Shown: positions 1 to 9,235 of the stretch, piece after piece
Numbering within the stretch: the stretch's first letter is position 1
Layout: the number at the start of each line of letters is the position of its first letter
NCBI GenBank assembly: GCA_964245015.1
Contig: CAXTMA010000001.1
Coordinates: forward strand, 1-64,000
Direction: 5' to 3'
DNA length: 64,000 nt
From: RH-AL1 sp964245015
Lineage (GTDB): Bacteria > Pseudomonadota > Alphaproteobacteria > Rhizobiales > Beijerinckiaceae
The notes under the pieces: generated by a model
Told to the model about the DNA's origin: nothing
The model's database searches: none
Seen by the model: only the letters and a program-made list of their open reading frames with translations
Position numbers and translations under genes: made by a program

Positions 1-70
1 TGCCGACCTGCACGTCGACCGGGCGGGCCTCGATGCCCTCGAAGGCGACGGTGGCAACCCGGACGACCAT
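1..70 (-). CDS. YifB/ComM family Mg-chelatase-like AAA ATPase, 5' end only
   Basis: The reverse strand from base 70 to the window edge translates to MVVRVATVAFEGIEA followed by RPVDVQVG. This is the characteristic N-terminus of the YifB/ComM family (the ChlI-fold domain that precedes the AAA+ module). ComM is a helicase that promotes branch migration during natural transformation; for many YifB proteins the role is unproven. Only about 23 residues are inside the window, so neither the ATPase motifs nor integrity can be checked. The ATG start fits the family exactly. The assignment rests on this short but distinctive segment. Confidence 0.7.
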   Translation of the reverse strand, partial: MVVRVATVAFEGIEARPVDVQVG

Positions 71-260
71 CGCGCGATCCCGCTTATGAGGCGGCGAAAA
101 TACGTGCAGTGGGCAAGGCTGGCAAGGCGATGGCGCCCGACGATGCCGCAATCGCCTTCATGATGTGCGATCAAGCCTTGAGGCAAGCCTTTCCAGCAGC
201 TCGTAAAGCGGTTGCGCCGCTTCATGCCTTGCACCCCAACGCACGCTCGACGCGCAGGTC

Positions 261-371
261 GCCTAAGCAGGTTTCGCAAAAGTGCCCCGCGGTTTTGCGA
301 TCAAAACCTGCGGCCTCTCAAATAGCTAAGCGGGTGAAGCGTCGGCCTGCCAACGCGAACCTGCTTAGGCG
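261..371. repeat. Inverted-repeat (MITE-like) element, family B, complete copy
   Basis: The element is bounded by perfect terminal inverted repeats: GCCTAAGCAGGTT at the left and AACCTGCTTAGGC at the right. It carries an internal palindrome, GGTTTTG-CGAT-CAAAACC, near 291-308. It has no coding capacity. A second, left-truncated copy lies at 13856-13943 at roughly 85 percent identity by eye. The right terminal repeat supplies the stop codon of the small ORF at 365-529. The core layout (AGTGC, then GCGGTTTT, then a GC-rich arm) resembles the family A elements further right. Confidence 0.75.
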
Positions 372-529
372 CCTGCAAGGTCGATCGCCCTGACGTCCCT
401 CACGCGGCGAATGGCATCGATGATCGCCGACTTCCGCTCCGCCGGGACGGCAAGGACGCGGGTCCGGTCGCCGCCCTCGCACCAGGTGCGTCGCCCTCTC
501 GCAACGATCTCGCCGAAGTCAGCTCCCAT
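365..529 (-). CDS. Small hypothetical protein ending inside the repeat element
   Basis: A 54-residue ORF begins at an ATG preceded by a good ribosome-binding sequence (GGAAGG, about four bases upstream). It reads MGADFGEIVARGRRTWCE and then an Arg-rich, Ala-rich, soluble sequence ending in RAIDLAGA. I do not recognise the family. Its TAA stop lies within the right terminal repeat of the element at 261-371, so the present C-terminus may be a product of that insertion and the original protein may have been longer. It could also be non-coding. The strong Shine-Dalgarno sequence is the main argument in its favour. Confidence 0.4.
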   Translation of the reverse strand: MGADFGEIVARGRRTWCEGGDRTRVLAVPAERKSAIIDAIRRVRDVRAIDLAGA

Positions 530-682
530 GATCCTTCCACCCTCGCGCCGGCTCGCCGAAGTTCGGCCGTGCGCATCGAGCCTGGACCACGCTCGATCGG
601 AAAGGCAGGATGCGACCGCGCGTCGCTTCAACCAAGGCGGCTCCTTGATCCGGTTCCATATGGCAAATCCTTGGGTCCTCGC

Positions 683-1840
683 GTGAACCCGCGTTTCGCT
701 CCGTCGCGCCTCGATCGTTTACGGCGACATCTGGCAGCCGATGTCGCGGCGGGCGCCATCGCCGGTGCCGACGTTTGCATCGGCGGAGCCGAGGCCGAGA
801 TCTGGCGCGCCACGGTCGGCGTCCGGGATGTCGCGTCGGGCGAGCCGCTGCGCCCCGACGCGGTCTGGCGCATCTTCTCGATGACCAAGACGCTGGTCTC
901 CGCCGCCGCGCTGGTGCTGATGGAACGCGGCGCGCTGCGGCTCGACCAGGAGGTGGCGGAGTTCATCCCCGCCTTCGCCGAGCTGCGCGTTCTCGGCGAA
1001 AACGGCGGCACGGTGCCCGCGACGCGCGCGCCGACGATCCACGACCTGCTGCGCCACACGGCGGGCCTCGGCTACGGCTATCTTGGCGAGGGTCGGCTGC
1101 AGCGCCTCTTCGCCGACGACGGCCTGTTGCGCGAGGACCTCGCCAACGCCGATTTCGCCGAGCGCCTCGCCGGCCTGCCCCTCGCCTATCAGCCCGGCAC
1201 GACGTGGCACTATTCCCACGCCACCGACGTGCTCGGCCGCGTGCTGGAAGTGGCGGGCGGCGGCGACCTCCAGAGCGTGCTCGCCGACACGCTTTTCGCC
1301 CCGCTCGGCATGGTCGACAGCGCGTTCCGCCTGCCCGACCGCGACGCGGGGCGCGTCGCCGAGCCCTTGCCGCAGGCGCCGAACCAGCGGCCGGTGTTCG
1401 GCGATCCCTGCCAGCGGCGGCTGGGGCAGCGCGGCAACGGCGGGTTGGTGTCCACAACGGCCGATTACGCCCGTTTCCTCCGCGCGCTGCTCTGCGCCGC
1501 TCGGCCGGGTCTTGCAGGGGACGACCCCGTCCTGTCGCCGGCGACGGTCCGACTGATGACCTCGGACCATCTCGGCCCGATCGCCCGCGCACCGTACTAC
1601 CCGCCGGGGCCGGGCTACGGCTTCGGGCTCGGCGTCGCCGTGCGTCGCGCGTGGGGAGAAGCCCCGTTTGCCGGCTCGCCCGGCGACTGGTTCTGGAGCG
1701 GCGTCGGCGGAACCTACTTCTGGGTCGATCCCGCCCACGCCTTCTTTGTCATCCTGATGATGCAAACCTCCTCGCCCTCTCAGCGCCTGCACTATCGTTC
1801 GCTCACCCGCGCCCTGGTCTACGCCGCCCTTGACGCGTGA
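683..1840 (+). CDS. Serine hydrolase, beta-lactamase/class C esterase family
   Basis: About 385 residues from a GTG start. The frame is open further upstream, but the upstream residues look non-homologous and overlap repetitive non-coding sequence. The nucleophile motif SMTK (S-x-x-K) lies near residue 66 and the second motif is Tyr-Ser-His (residues 177-179) in place of YxN. The usual HTG/KTG region is replaced by a Gly-rich WSGVGGTYFW segment. Members act as esterases, lactone hydrolases or peptidases on undefined substrates through an acyl-serine intermediate. No signal peptide is evident, so a cytoplasmic enzyme is likely. The following gene on this strand starts 140 bases downstream and is unrelated. 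Confidence 0.8.
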   Translation: MNPRFAPSRLDRLRRHLAADVAAGAIAGADVCIGGAEAEIWRATVGVRDVASGEPLRPDAVWRIFSMTKTLVSAAALVLMERGALRLDQEVAEFIPAFAELRVLGENGGTVPATRAPTIHDLLRHTAGLGYGYLGEGRLQRLFADDGLLREDLANADFAERLAGLPLAYQPGTTWHYSHATDVLGRVLEVAGGGDLQSVLADTLFAPLGMVDSAFRLPDRDAGRVAEPLPQAPNQRPVFGDPCQRRLGQRGNGGLVSTTADYARFLRALLCAARPGLAGDDPVLSPATVRLMTSDHLGPIARAPYYPPGPGYGFGLGVAVRRAWGEAPFAGSPGDWFWSGVGGTYFWVDPAHAFFVILMMQTSSPSQRLHYRSLTRALVYAALDA

Positions 1841-1982
1841 AGGCCGGCGCGGTCTCGGGGCGGCCCCGTGAGTCCTGATCGCCGCAGGCAGATCCCGTTA
1901 GCTAAAGCTTAGACCGATGGCGCTAGCCTTCGAGCAATCTGGCGCAATGGACCGGCGCACGACCGTCGAGGATTGATCGCCC

Positions 1983-4900
1983 ATGGAGCACGATGCAGAT
2001 CACCTGCCTCGGCAGCCGATCGCCCGGAGGGGCCCGCTCTTTCTTCCGGTGTGCGCGCTCCTCGCGGCCTCCCTCCTATGGCTGCCGATGCTGTACCACC
2101 TTCAGCAGAAACGCGCGGGCGACCTGGCGCAGGCGCGGCGCGACGCGACCAACATGTCGATCGCCCTTGCCGAGCAGGTGTCGCGCCTGATCGAGGGCGC
2201 CGACCAGATGCTGCAGCTGATGCAGGCGGATTTCGCCAGGGATCCGCAGCGTTTCGACCTCGACGGCTGGGTGAAGCGCTCGGGGTCCCTGCGCGCCATC
2301 GCCAACCAGATCGCGGTCTTCGACGCGCAGGGCGACCTCGTCCTCTCCATGCGGGCGGATGTGGCGGGCAAGAGGGTCAACGTCGCCGATCGGCCTGCTT
2401 TTGCCCACTTCAAGTCGCACGCCGATGCCGGCCTGTTCGTCGGCACCACCTATCCCAGCCGTATCCAGCGCGCGATGGTGCTGCCGCTGGTGCGTCGCCT
2501 CAACGGCCCCGACGACGCGTTCGCCGGCGTGATCTCGATCTCGCTCGATCCCGAATACCTCGCCCGGCACTTCCAGGCGCTCGACATCGGCCGCGACGGC
2601 ATCGTCGCCCTGATCGGCCGCGACGGCTACATCCGAGCCCGAAGCCCCTCCGTCGCCGGCATGTACACCAGGAACATGCGCGAAGATCCCGCCCGCGCGG
2701 ACATCTTCAAGGCGCTGGAGCGATCCACCGCCCAAACGCACGACCTGACCAGCGCCTTCGATGGGAAAACGAGGATCTACACCTACCGCAACGTGTCCGC
2801 GCTGCCCCTCGTCATCGCCGTCGGCCTGTCGACCGAGGAGGTGCTCGCCGCCTCGCGAGGCGAACTCGCGCGCATGGCGGCCATCGGCATCGGCGTGACG
2901 GCCGTCATCGTGCTTCTGCTCGCCTTGCTGATGCGCGAGCAGCAACGGCGCCAAGCACGGGAGCAGGCCCTCGCGAGCAGCCATGCCGCCCTCGCCGAGG
3001 CCGAGGCCGGCTTTCGCGGCATCTTCGAGAGTTCGCCCGACATCTTGTGCGTACATCGGATCGCACCCGATGGCTCGATCCTGGTCGATGCCCTCAATCC
3101 CGCGGCACGCGCGTCGCGCAACATCACCGCAGACGCCTGCGGACAGCGCCTTGCCGACGTCCTGCCGGCGCCCCTCTACGCCGAGGCCCGTCGCCGCATC
3201 GAGCAGGTCGTCGCCAGCGGCAAGATGCTGCGGCTGCACGACGAAGGCTCGATCGAGGCAGGCCGCGACTGCGAGATCGTGATGGTGCCGCTCTTCGCCG
3301 ACGGCGGGGATCGGCGTGTCGGCCGGGTTGTCGTCAGCATCCGCGACGTCTCGCACCTGCGCAGGGCCGAATGCGCCGTGGCGCGCAGCGAGGCGCGCTT
3401 CCGTTTGCTGGCCGAATCCACCGGCGACATGATCACGCGCCTGAACCTGCACGACTTTTCACGCGAGTACGTTTCGCCGGGATGCCGCGGTCTCCTCGGC
3501 TACGAGCCCGCCGAGATGCTGGGCAAGGTGCCCTCCGACGCGATGCACCCCGAGGATGCGCCCCGCGTCCGCGCGCAAACCCGAGCGCTGGTGTCGGGCG
3601 ACGGGGACGAGGAGGTCACGGCGACCTATCGTGTGCGCCATAAGCTGGGGCACTGGGTGTGGGTGGAGGGGCGGGTGAGCCTGGCGCGCGACGGGTCCGG
3701 CACGCCGATCGCGATCGTCTGCTCGCTGCGCGACGTCACCGAGCGTCTCAAGGCCGAGGCGGCCGTGCGGGCCAGCGAGACGAGGTTCCGCCTGCTGGCG
3801 GAGAACACCAGCGAGTTGATCGTCCTCGGCAAGCAGGACGGCACCCGCACCTACATCTCACCCGCCTCGCGACGCTTGTTCGGTTACGGACCCGAGGAGT
3901 TGGCCGGCGAGATGTTGTCGCAGCGGTGGGTCCACCCCGACGACCGCGACCTCCTTGCCGAGGCGACGCTGGGCGACGATGCCGCCACATCCGTCATCTG
4001 CAGGGTTGGCCACAAGGGCGGCGCATGGATCTGGGTCGAGGCGATCATTCGGCGCTTCGCGACGGCCAGCGCCGACGAACCCTCCATCATCGCGACCTTC
4101 CGCGACGTGTCGGAACGGCAAGCCCAGGCGCAGGCCCTGCAGCGGGCCAAGGAGGCGGCCGAGCAGGCGAGCCAGGCGAAGACCGACTTCCTCGCCGCGA
4201 TGAGTCACGAGATCCGCACGCCGCTCAACGCCGTGCTCGGCTATGCCGACCTGCTGCTGGCCGACACCGGTCTGACCGGCGACCGGCGGGTCAGCCTTGA
4301 GCGCATCCAGAACGCCGGCTCGGCGCTGCGCACCGTGGTCGACGACATCCTGGACTTCTCCAAGATCGAGGCCGGCGAGATCGATCTCGTGTCGCGCCCC
4401 TTCCATCCTGGAGCGTTGGTCGACAATGCCACGTCGATCGTGCGCGGATCGGCGCAGGCCAAGGGCCTCGACCTCATCGTGGATCTCGGTCCCGACGTGC
4501 CCGCCTCGCTGCTTGGCGACCACGACAGGCTGCGCCAGATCCTCCTCAACCTCCTCAACAACGCCATCAAGTTCACACCGGCCGGTGCCGTGACCTTGTC
4601 GATCCGCTCGCTGCGGCGCGACGCTGGAACGGTCCGCCTGAGATTCGGCGTCGCCGATACGGGGATCGGCATTCCCGGGGAAAAGATCGACCGGCTGTTT
4701 CAGCGCTTCTCGCAGGTTGATGGATCGATCAGCCGCGAGTTCGGCGGAACCGGCCTGGGGCTGGCCATCTGCCGGCGCCTCGTCGAGGCGATGGGTGGCG
4801 CCGTCGGCGTCAGCAGCGAGGTCGGCCGCGGCTCCGCCTTCTGGTTCGACGTGGCGCTGCCCGTCGCGGCATCGGGCGCAGTGGCGGCGGGCGGACGGAT

Positions 4901-5651
4901 CGAGGTGCCGACGGATCGCGCGATGGCCGTGCTCCTGGTGGAGGACCAGCCGCTCAACCGAGATCTGGCGCGCGCGGTGCTCGAATCGGCCGGTCACCTC
5001 GTGGTGAGCGTCGACAACGGCGCGGCGGCGATCACCGCCGTCCTCGCGCAAACCTTCGACGTCGTGCTCATGGACGTGCAGATGCCGGTGATGGACGGCA
5101 TTGAGGCGACGAAGCAGATCCGCCTCCTGAAGGATCCGGCCAGCCGCGTGCCCATCATCGCGATGACGGCCAACGTGCTCCCCGTGCAGGTGGCGGCGCT
5201 GCGGGCGGCGGGGATGGACGACCATGTCGGCAAGCCGTTCCGCAGGGAAGACCTGCTGGCGAGCGTCGCGCGGCGGGGCGGACCGGATCGTGAGGCGGGC
5301 CGCGGGGCCGTTGCGGCCCTCCGTTCCGCGCTGGATGTCAAGACGTTTCACGATCTCGAAGCGATCATCGGGCAGGCGTCGATCCGCAGGATCCTGGCCG
5401 AAACGCTGGAACAGGTCGCCGCCATCCTCGCGATCGCGGATCGCGAGGCTTGCGCCGCGCGCGCCCATGGCCTGCTCGCGGCAGCCGGCACCGTGGGTCT
5501 GCCCGGTCTCGCCTGCGCCCTGCGGGAGCTGGAACGCGCCTGCTCGACGGGGGCTCCGGTCGCGGCGGCTTTGGACGATGTGGAAAGGTCACTCGCGCAA
5601 GCCCGGCGGGCGGTCGCCTCCTGCGCCGGGTCGACCACCGCTGCGGCGTGA
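1983..5651 (+). CDS. Hybrid sensor histidine kinase: Cache-PAS-PAS-PAS-HisKA-HATPase-REC-HPt
   Basis: A 1222-residue membrane sensor. A transmembrane helix at about 17-36 and another at about 298-318 bracket a periplasmic dCache-like domain. Three PAS domains follow (about 335-460, 465-590 and 593-715). The kinase core has the H-box SHEIRTPLN with phospho-acceptor His742, the N-box LLNLLNNAIKF, and the G-boxes DTGIGIP and GGTGLGL. A receiver domain has its Asp at 1031 in VVLMDVQMP. The C-terminus looks like an HPt domain with His1162 in RAHGLLAAAG, although the usual lysine after the His-x-Leu is missing. It therefore holds a complete phosphorelay except for the output regulator, which is not in the window. 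Its position just upstream of the oxalate carrier suggests, but does not prove, that it senses oxalate or a related C2 acid. Confidence 0.9.
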   Translation: MEHDADHLPRQPIARRGPLFLPVCALLAASLLWLPMLYHLQQKRAGDLAQARRDATNMSIALAEQVSRLIEGADQMLQLMQADFARDPQRFDLDGWVKRSGSLRAIANQIAVFDAQGDLVLSMRADVAGKRVNVADRPAFAHFKSHADAGLFVGTTYPSRIQRAMVLPLVRRLNGPDDAFAGVISISLDPEYLARHFQALDIGRDGIVALIGRDGYIRARSPSVAGMYTRNMREDPARADIFKALERSTAQTHDLTSAFDGKTRIYTYRNVSALPLVIAVGLSTEEVLAASRGELARMAAIGIGVTAVIVLLLALLMREQQRRQAREQALASSHAALAEAEAGFRGIFESSPDILCVHRIAPDGSILVDALNPAARASRNITADACGQRLADVLPAPLYAEARRRIEQVVASGKMLRLHDEGSIEAGRDCEIVMVPLFADGGDRRVGRVVVSIRDVSHLRRAECAVARSEARFRLLAESTGDMITRLNLHDFSREYVSPGCRGLLGYEPAEMLGKVPSDAMHPEDAPRVRAQTRALVSGDGDEEVTATYRVRHKLGHWVWVEGRVSLARDGSGTPIAIVCSLRDVTERLKAEAAVRASETRFRLLAENTSELIVLGKQDGTRTYISPASRRLFGYGPEELAGEMLSQRWVHPDDRDLLAEATLGDDAATSVICRVGHKGGAWIWVEAIIRRFATASADEPSIIATFRDVSERQAQAQALQRAKEAAEQASQAKTDFLAAMSHEIRTPLNAVLGYADLLLADTGLTGDRRVSLERIQNAGSALRTVVDDILDFSKIEAGEIDLVSRPFHPGALVDNATSIVRGSAQAKGLDLIVDLGPDVPASLLGDHDRLRQILLNLLNNAIKFTPAGAVTLSIRSLRRDAGTVRLRFGVADTGIGIPGEKIDRLFQRFSQVDGSISREFGGTGLGLAICRRLVEAMGGAVGVSSEVGRGSAFWFDVALPVAASGAVAAGGRIEVPTDRAMAVLLVEDQPLNRDLARAVLESAGHLVVSVDNGAAAITAVLAQTFDVVLMDVQMPVMDGIEATKQIRLLKDPASRVPIIAMTANVLPVQVAALRAAGMDDHVGKPFRREDLLASVARRGGPDREAGRGAVAALRSALDVKTFHDLEAIIGQASIRRILAETLEQVAAILAIADREACAARAHGLLAAAGTVGLPGLACALRELERACSTGAPVAAALDDVERSLAQARRAVASCAGSTTAAA

Positions 5652-5788
5652 CGCCGCGGTTCGGCCGAGGCGTCCGCGCGCATCGCGTTGCGGCGGATGC
5701 CTCGCTTGCCGCTCACGCGACGGCTGGCCTCGGCTCTATCCAAAGCGGGAGGAGATCGCGTTATCGGACCGATGGGCAAGCCAAGCAT

Positions 5789-5804
5789 CTCTGGTATACC
5801 AGAG
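5789..5804. promoter_or_regulatory. Predicted GntR/FCD operator upstream of the oxalate carrier
   Basis: A perfect 16-bp palindrome, CTCTGGTATACCAGAG, centred 73 bp upstream of the transporter ATG. The core TGGTATACCA recurs at 7260-7273 before oxc. Both fit the TGGT-N2-ACCA symmetry typical of FadR-subfamily GntR regulators. The GntR/FCD gene at 12477-13166 is the obvious candidate ligand. The binding itself is inference. Confidence 0.65.
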
Positions 5805-5868
5805 GTGCTCAGCAAGGCCTCCCGGCACCCGCAAGACCGGCGCCTCCTGAGGAGAGGAACGACCCGCG

Positions 5869-7164
5869 ATGGAAGATTCCGACAAGTCTTCGGCGAAATG
5901 GGTGCAGCTGGCGCTGGGCGTCTTCTGCATGGCGATGATCGCCAACCTGCAATACGGATGGACGCTGTTCGTCGATCCGATCGACGCCAAGTTCCACTGG
6001 GGTCGCCCGGCCATCCAGCTGGCCTTCACCTTGTTTGTCGTGACGGAAACCTGGCTGGTGCCGGTCGAGGCCTGGTTCGTCGACCGATACGGTCCGCGCG
6101 TCGTCGTCATGCTCGGCGGCGTTCTCATCGGCACCGCCTGGGTGCTCAATTCGGTCGCGACGTCGCTGTTCGTGCTCTATGCCGCCGCGGTCGTGGGCGG
6201 TGTCGGCGCGGGCTGCGTGTACGGAACCTGCGTGGGCAATGCGCTGAAGTGGTTTCCCAACCAGCGCGGACTGGCCGCCGGCGCGACGGCTGCCGGCTTC
6301 GGCGCCGGTGCCGCCGTCACCGTGGTGCCCATCGCCAAGATGATCGCATCGAGCGGCTACAGCCAGGCTTTCCTGTTCTTCGGCATCGGACAGGGGGCGC
6401 TGGTGCTGCTGGCCTCGCTGTTCCTGCGCAAGCCGACCCGGATGATCCCACCCTCGCGCAAGCGCCTGAACCTCCCGCGCTCCACCGTGAGCCGGACGCC
6501 GGCCGAGATGCTGCGCACGCCGGTGTTCTGGCTGATGTACGTGATGTTCGTGATGGTTGCCGCGGGCGGCCTGATGGCGGCGGCGCAGATCGCTCCCGTT
6601 GCCAAGGATTTCAAGGTCGCCAGCGTGCCGGTCAATCTCCTTGGCCTGCAGATGGCCGCGCTGACCATGGCGATCTCGCTGGACCGCGTCTTCGACGGTT
6701 TCGGCCGGCCGGTCTTCGGCTACATTTCCGACCGGATCGGGCGGGAAAACACGATGATGATCGCCTTCACCACCGCGGCGATCGCGATCGCCACCCTGAT
6801 CACGTTCGGCACCAACCCGATCGTCTTCGTTCTCGCAACCGCCGTGTTCTTCGGCGTCTTCGGGGAAATCTACAGCCTGTTCCCCGCCACCTCGGGCGAC
6901 ACCTTCGGGCCGGAGTTCGCGACCACCAACAACGGCCTGCTCTACACCGCCAAGGGCACCGCCGCCTTTCTGGTGCCGGTCGCGAGCGAAGTCGCGGCGA
7001 CCTACGGCTGGAACGCGGTGTTCTCCGTCTCGATCCTATTCAACCTGACGGCGGCCGGTCTCGCCTTCTTCGTTCTGAAGCCGTTGCGCCTCAGGTACAT
7101 CGACGGCGGCGAAGCCAAGGTCGAGAAACCGATCACCGTGTCGACCAAGCCTCATACCGCCTGA
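5869..7164 (+). CDS. oxlT: Oxalate/formate antiporter, OFA family MFS transporter (OxlT-like)
   Basis: A 431-residue inner-membrane protein with the twelve hydrophobic segments of the major facilitator superfamily. Arg280 in FDGFGRP and Lys362 in YTAKGTAA align with the two substrate-binding basic residues of Oxalobacter OxlT (Arg272 and Lys355), with an offset of seven to eight. The expected role is electrogenic exchange of external oxalate for internal formate. The ATG is preceded by GAGGAGAGG at slightly long spacing. A palindromic operator lies 65 bp upstream of the start and a 10-bp GC stem-loop follows the stop. Oxc and two Frc homologues come next, which supports oxalate over other dicarboxylates. 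Confidence 0.85.
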   Translation: MEDSDKSSAKWVQLALGVFCMAMIANLQYGWTLFVDPIDAKFHWGRPAIQLAFTLFVVTETWLVPVEAWFVDRYGPRVVVMLGGVLIGTAWVLNSVATSLFVLYAAAVVGGVGAGCVYGTCVGNALKWFPNQRGLAAGATAAGFGAGAAVTVVPIAKMIASSGYSQAFLFFGIGQGALVLLASLFLRKPTRMIPPSRKRLNLPRSTVSRTPAEMLRTPVFWLMYVMFVMVAAGGLMAAAQIAPVAKDFKVASVPVNLLGLQMAALTMAISLDRVFDGFGRPVFGYISDRIGRENTMMIAFTTAAIAIATLITFGTNPIVFVLATAVFFGVFGEIYSLFPATSGDTFGPEFATTNNGLLYTAKGTAAFLVPVASEVAATYGWNAVFSVSILFNLTAAGLAFFVLKPLRLRYIDGGEAKVEKPITVSTKPHTA

Positions 7165-7171
7165 CCGACGG

Positions 7172-7200
7172 GCGTCGCCGGCGCCTTGCCCCGGCGACGC
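7172..7200 (+). terminator. GC-rich stem-loop after the oxalate carrier
   Basis: A perfect 10-bp inverted repeat, GCGTCGCCGG/CCGGCGACGC, with a 9-base loop starts 8 bases after the carrier stop codon. There is no clear U-tract, so it may be an mRNA-stabilising hairpin or a weak terminator separating the carrier from oxc. Confidence 0.55.
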
Positions 7201-7259
7201 GGGTGCGAGAACGCCCTTTCGTCACCTTATCCATCGAACGGCAGAGTCGACTTTTGGTA

Positions 7260-7273
7260 TCTGGTATACCAGA
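7260..7273. promoter_or_regulatory. Predicted GntR/FCD operator upstream of oxc
   Basis: The 14-bp palindrome TCTGGTATACCAGA shares its core with the site at 5789-5804. It is preceded by an extra half-site, TTGGTATC. It lies about 130 bp upstream of the oxc start, leaving room for a promoter and a leader. A shared operator implies coordinated control of uptake and decarboxylation. Confidence 0.65.
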
Positions 7274-7404
7274 GCTTGCGGCATCACTTAGGACGGGAAC
7301 CGGCCGGCTGCGGCGGGACCCGAAGCGACCGGGTCCGGAAGACGGAAGTTCGCCGTCGAGCGCGGCGGCTCATCCAAATGCAACGCAACACACAGGAAGA
7401 CGGC

Positions 7405-9153
7405 ATGTCCGCATTGGCGCAGATCAAGGACAGCGGGGCGGCCGCCACCGAAATGGCGGAATTGACCGACGGCTTTCATCTCGTCATCGACGCGCTGAAG
7501 CTCAATGACATCCATACGATCTACGGCGTTCCCGGCATTCCCATCACCGACCTCGGCCGCCTCGCCCAGGCGCAGGGCATGCGCGTCATCTCCTTCCGCC
7601 ACGAGCAGAACGCCGGCAACGCCGCCGCAATCGCCGGCTTCCTCACGCAAAAGCCCGGCATCTGCCTCACCGTTTCGGCGCCCGGCTTCCTCAACGGATT
7701 GACCGCGCTGGCCAACGCCACCACCAACTGCTTCCCGATGATCCTCATCTCCGGCTCGTCGGAGCGCGAGATCGTCGATCTGCAGCAGGGCGACTACGAG
7801 GAGATGGATCAGCTCGCCATCGCCAAGCCCCTGTGCAAGGCGGCCTTCCGGGTGCTTCACGCCGCCGACATCGGCATCGGCGTGGCCCGCGCGATCCGCG
7901 CCGCCGTGTCCGGCCGACCGGGTGGCGTGTACCTCGACCTGCCGGCCAAGCTGCTGTCACAGGTGATGGACGCCGACGCCGGCAAGAGGTCGTTGGTCAA
8001 GGTGATCGACGCCGCGCCGCAGTCGATCCCCGCGCCGACCGCGATCAAGCGTGCCGTCGACGTGCTGAAATCAGCCAAGCGTCCGCTCATCATCCTGGGC
8101 AAGGGCGCCGCCTACGCCCAGGCCGATACGATCGTGCGCTCGTTCGTCGAAACCTCCGGCATACCCTACGTGCCCATGAGCATGGCCAAGGGCCTGCTGC
8201 CCGACACCCACCCGCAGTCGGCCGGCGCCGCGCGCTCGACCGCGCTCAAGGACTCCGACGTGGTGTTGCTGGTCGGCGCCCGCCTCAACTGGCTGCTGTC
8301 GCACGGCAAGGGCAAGACCTGGGGTGAGCCGGGATCGACGAAGTTCATCCAGATCGACATCGAGCCGCGCGAGATGGACTCGAACGTCGAGATCGTCGCC
8401 CCGGTCGTCGGCGACGTCGGCTCCTGCCTCGCGGCCATGCTGAAGGAGATGGGCGAGGGCTGGGCGGCCCCGCCGTCCGACTGGCTCGGCATGCTGAAGG
8501 CGCGCAAGGAGGCCAACATCGCCAAGATGGCGCCCAAGCTGATGCAGAACTCGACGCCGATGAACTTCCACGGCGCGCTTGGCGCCTTGAAGACCGTGAT
8601 CGCCGAGCGCCCCGATGCCATCCTGGTCAACGAGGGCGCCAATACGCTCGACCTCGCCCGCGGCATCATCGACATGCACAAGCCGCGCAAGCGCCTCGAC
8701 GTCGGCACCTGGGGCATCATGGGCATCGGCATGGGCTATGCCGTCGCGGCGGCGGTGGAAACCGGCCATCCCGTGCTCGCCGTCGAGGGCGACAGCGCCT
8801 TCGGCTTTTCCGGCATGGAAGTGGAAACGATCTGCCGGTACAACCTGCCTGTGTGCATCGTGGTGTTCAACAACGACGGCATCTATCGCGGCACCGATAC
8901 CAACCCGACCGGGGGCGCCGACGTCGCGCCGACCGTTTTCGTCAAGGGCGCGCGCTACGACAAGATGATGGAAGCCTTCGGCGGCGTTGGCTACCACGTC
9001 ACCACCCCCGACGAGCTTCGCCGCGCCGTCAACGAGGCGATGGATACGGGCAAGCCGACGATCATCAACGCGGTGATCGATCCCGCCGCCGGCACCGAGA
9101 GCGGCAACATCGGCAGCCTCAACCCGATGAGCTCGCTTCCCAAGAAGAAGTGA
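7405..9153 (+). CDS. oxc: Oxalyl-CoA decarboxylase
   Basis: A 582-residue thiamine-diphosphate enzyme (EC 4.1.1.8) that converts oxalyl-CoA to formyl-CoA and CO2. The N-terminal Pyr domain has the conserved glutamate in FRHEQNAGNAAA. The central domain carries ILGKGAAYAQAD. The C-terminal PP domain has the ThDP/Mg motif, starting at GDSAFGFSGME and ending at the Asn of VVFNNDGIY. The length agrees with Oxalobacter and Methylobacterium Oxc (about 570-583), and the sequence is very close to the latter as I remember it. The chosen ATG follows AGGAAG with seven-base spacing; the frame is open 73 codons further upstream, but that part is non-homologous. It is cytoplasmic and works in a cycle with formyl-CoA transferase. 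Confidence 0.95.
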   Translation: MSALAQIKDSGAAATEMAELTDGFHLVIDALKLNDIHTIYGVPGIPITDLGRLAQAQGMRVISFRHEQNAGNAAAIAGFLTQKPGICLTVSAPGFLNGLTALANATTNCFPMILISGSSEREIVDLQQGDYEEMDQLAIAKPLCKAAFRVLHAADIGIGVARAIRAAVSGRPGGVYLDLPAKLLSQVMDADAGKRSLVKVIDAAPQSIPAPTAIKRAVDVLKSAKRPLIILGKGAAYAQADTIVRSFVETSGIPYVPMSMAKGLLPDTHPQSAGAARSTALKDSDVVLLVGARLNWLLSHGKGKTWGEPGSTKFIQIDIEPREMDSNVEIVAPVVGDVGSCLAAMLKEMGEGWAAPPSDWLGMLKARKEANIAKMAPKLMQNSTPMNFHGALGALKTVIAERPDAILVNEGANTLDLARGIIDMHKPRKRLDVGTWGIMGIGMGYAVAAAVETGHPVLAVEGDSAFGFSGMEVETICRYNLPVCIVVFNNDGIYRGTDTNPTGGADVAPTVFVKGARYDKMMEAFGGVGYHVTTPDELRRAVNEAMDTGKPTIINAVIDPAAGTESGNIGSLNPMSSLPKKK

Positions 9154-9235
9154 GGGAGGCCGGTGCGTTCCGGTGTAAGCAGGCATCGACCGGGTTCCGC
9201 CACGCGGAGGAGCCTGAACGATCGGGATCGATGAG

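Noticed and set aside
109..393. A forward ORF at the left edge
   Set aside because: It runs through the family B repeat and has no recognisable sequence or Shine-Dalgarno site.
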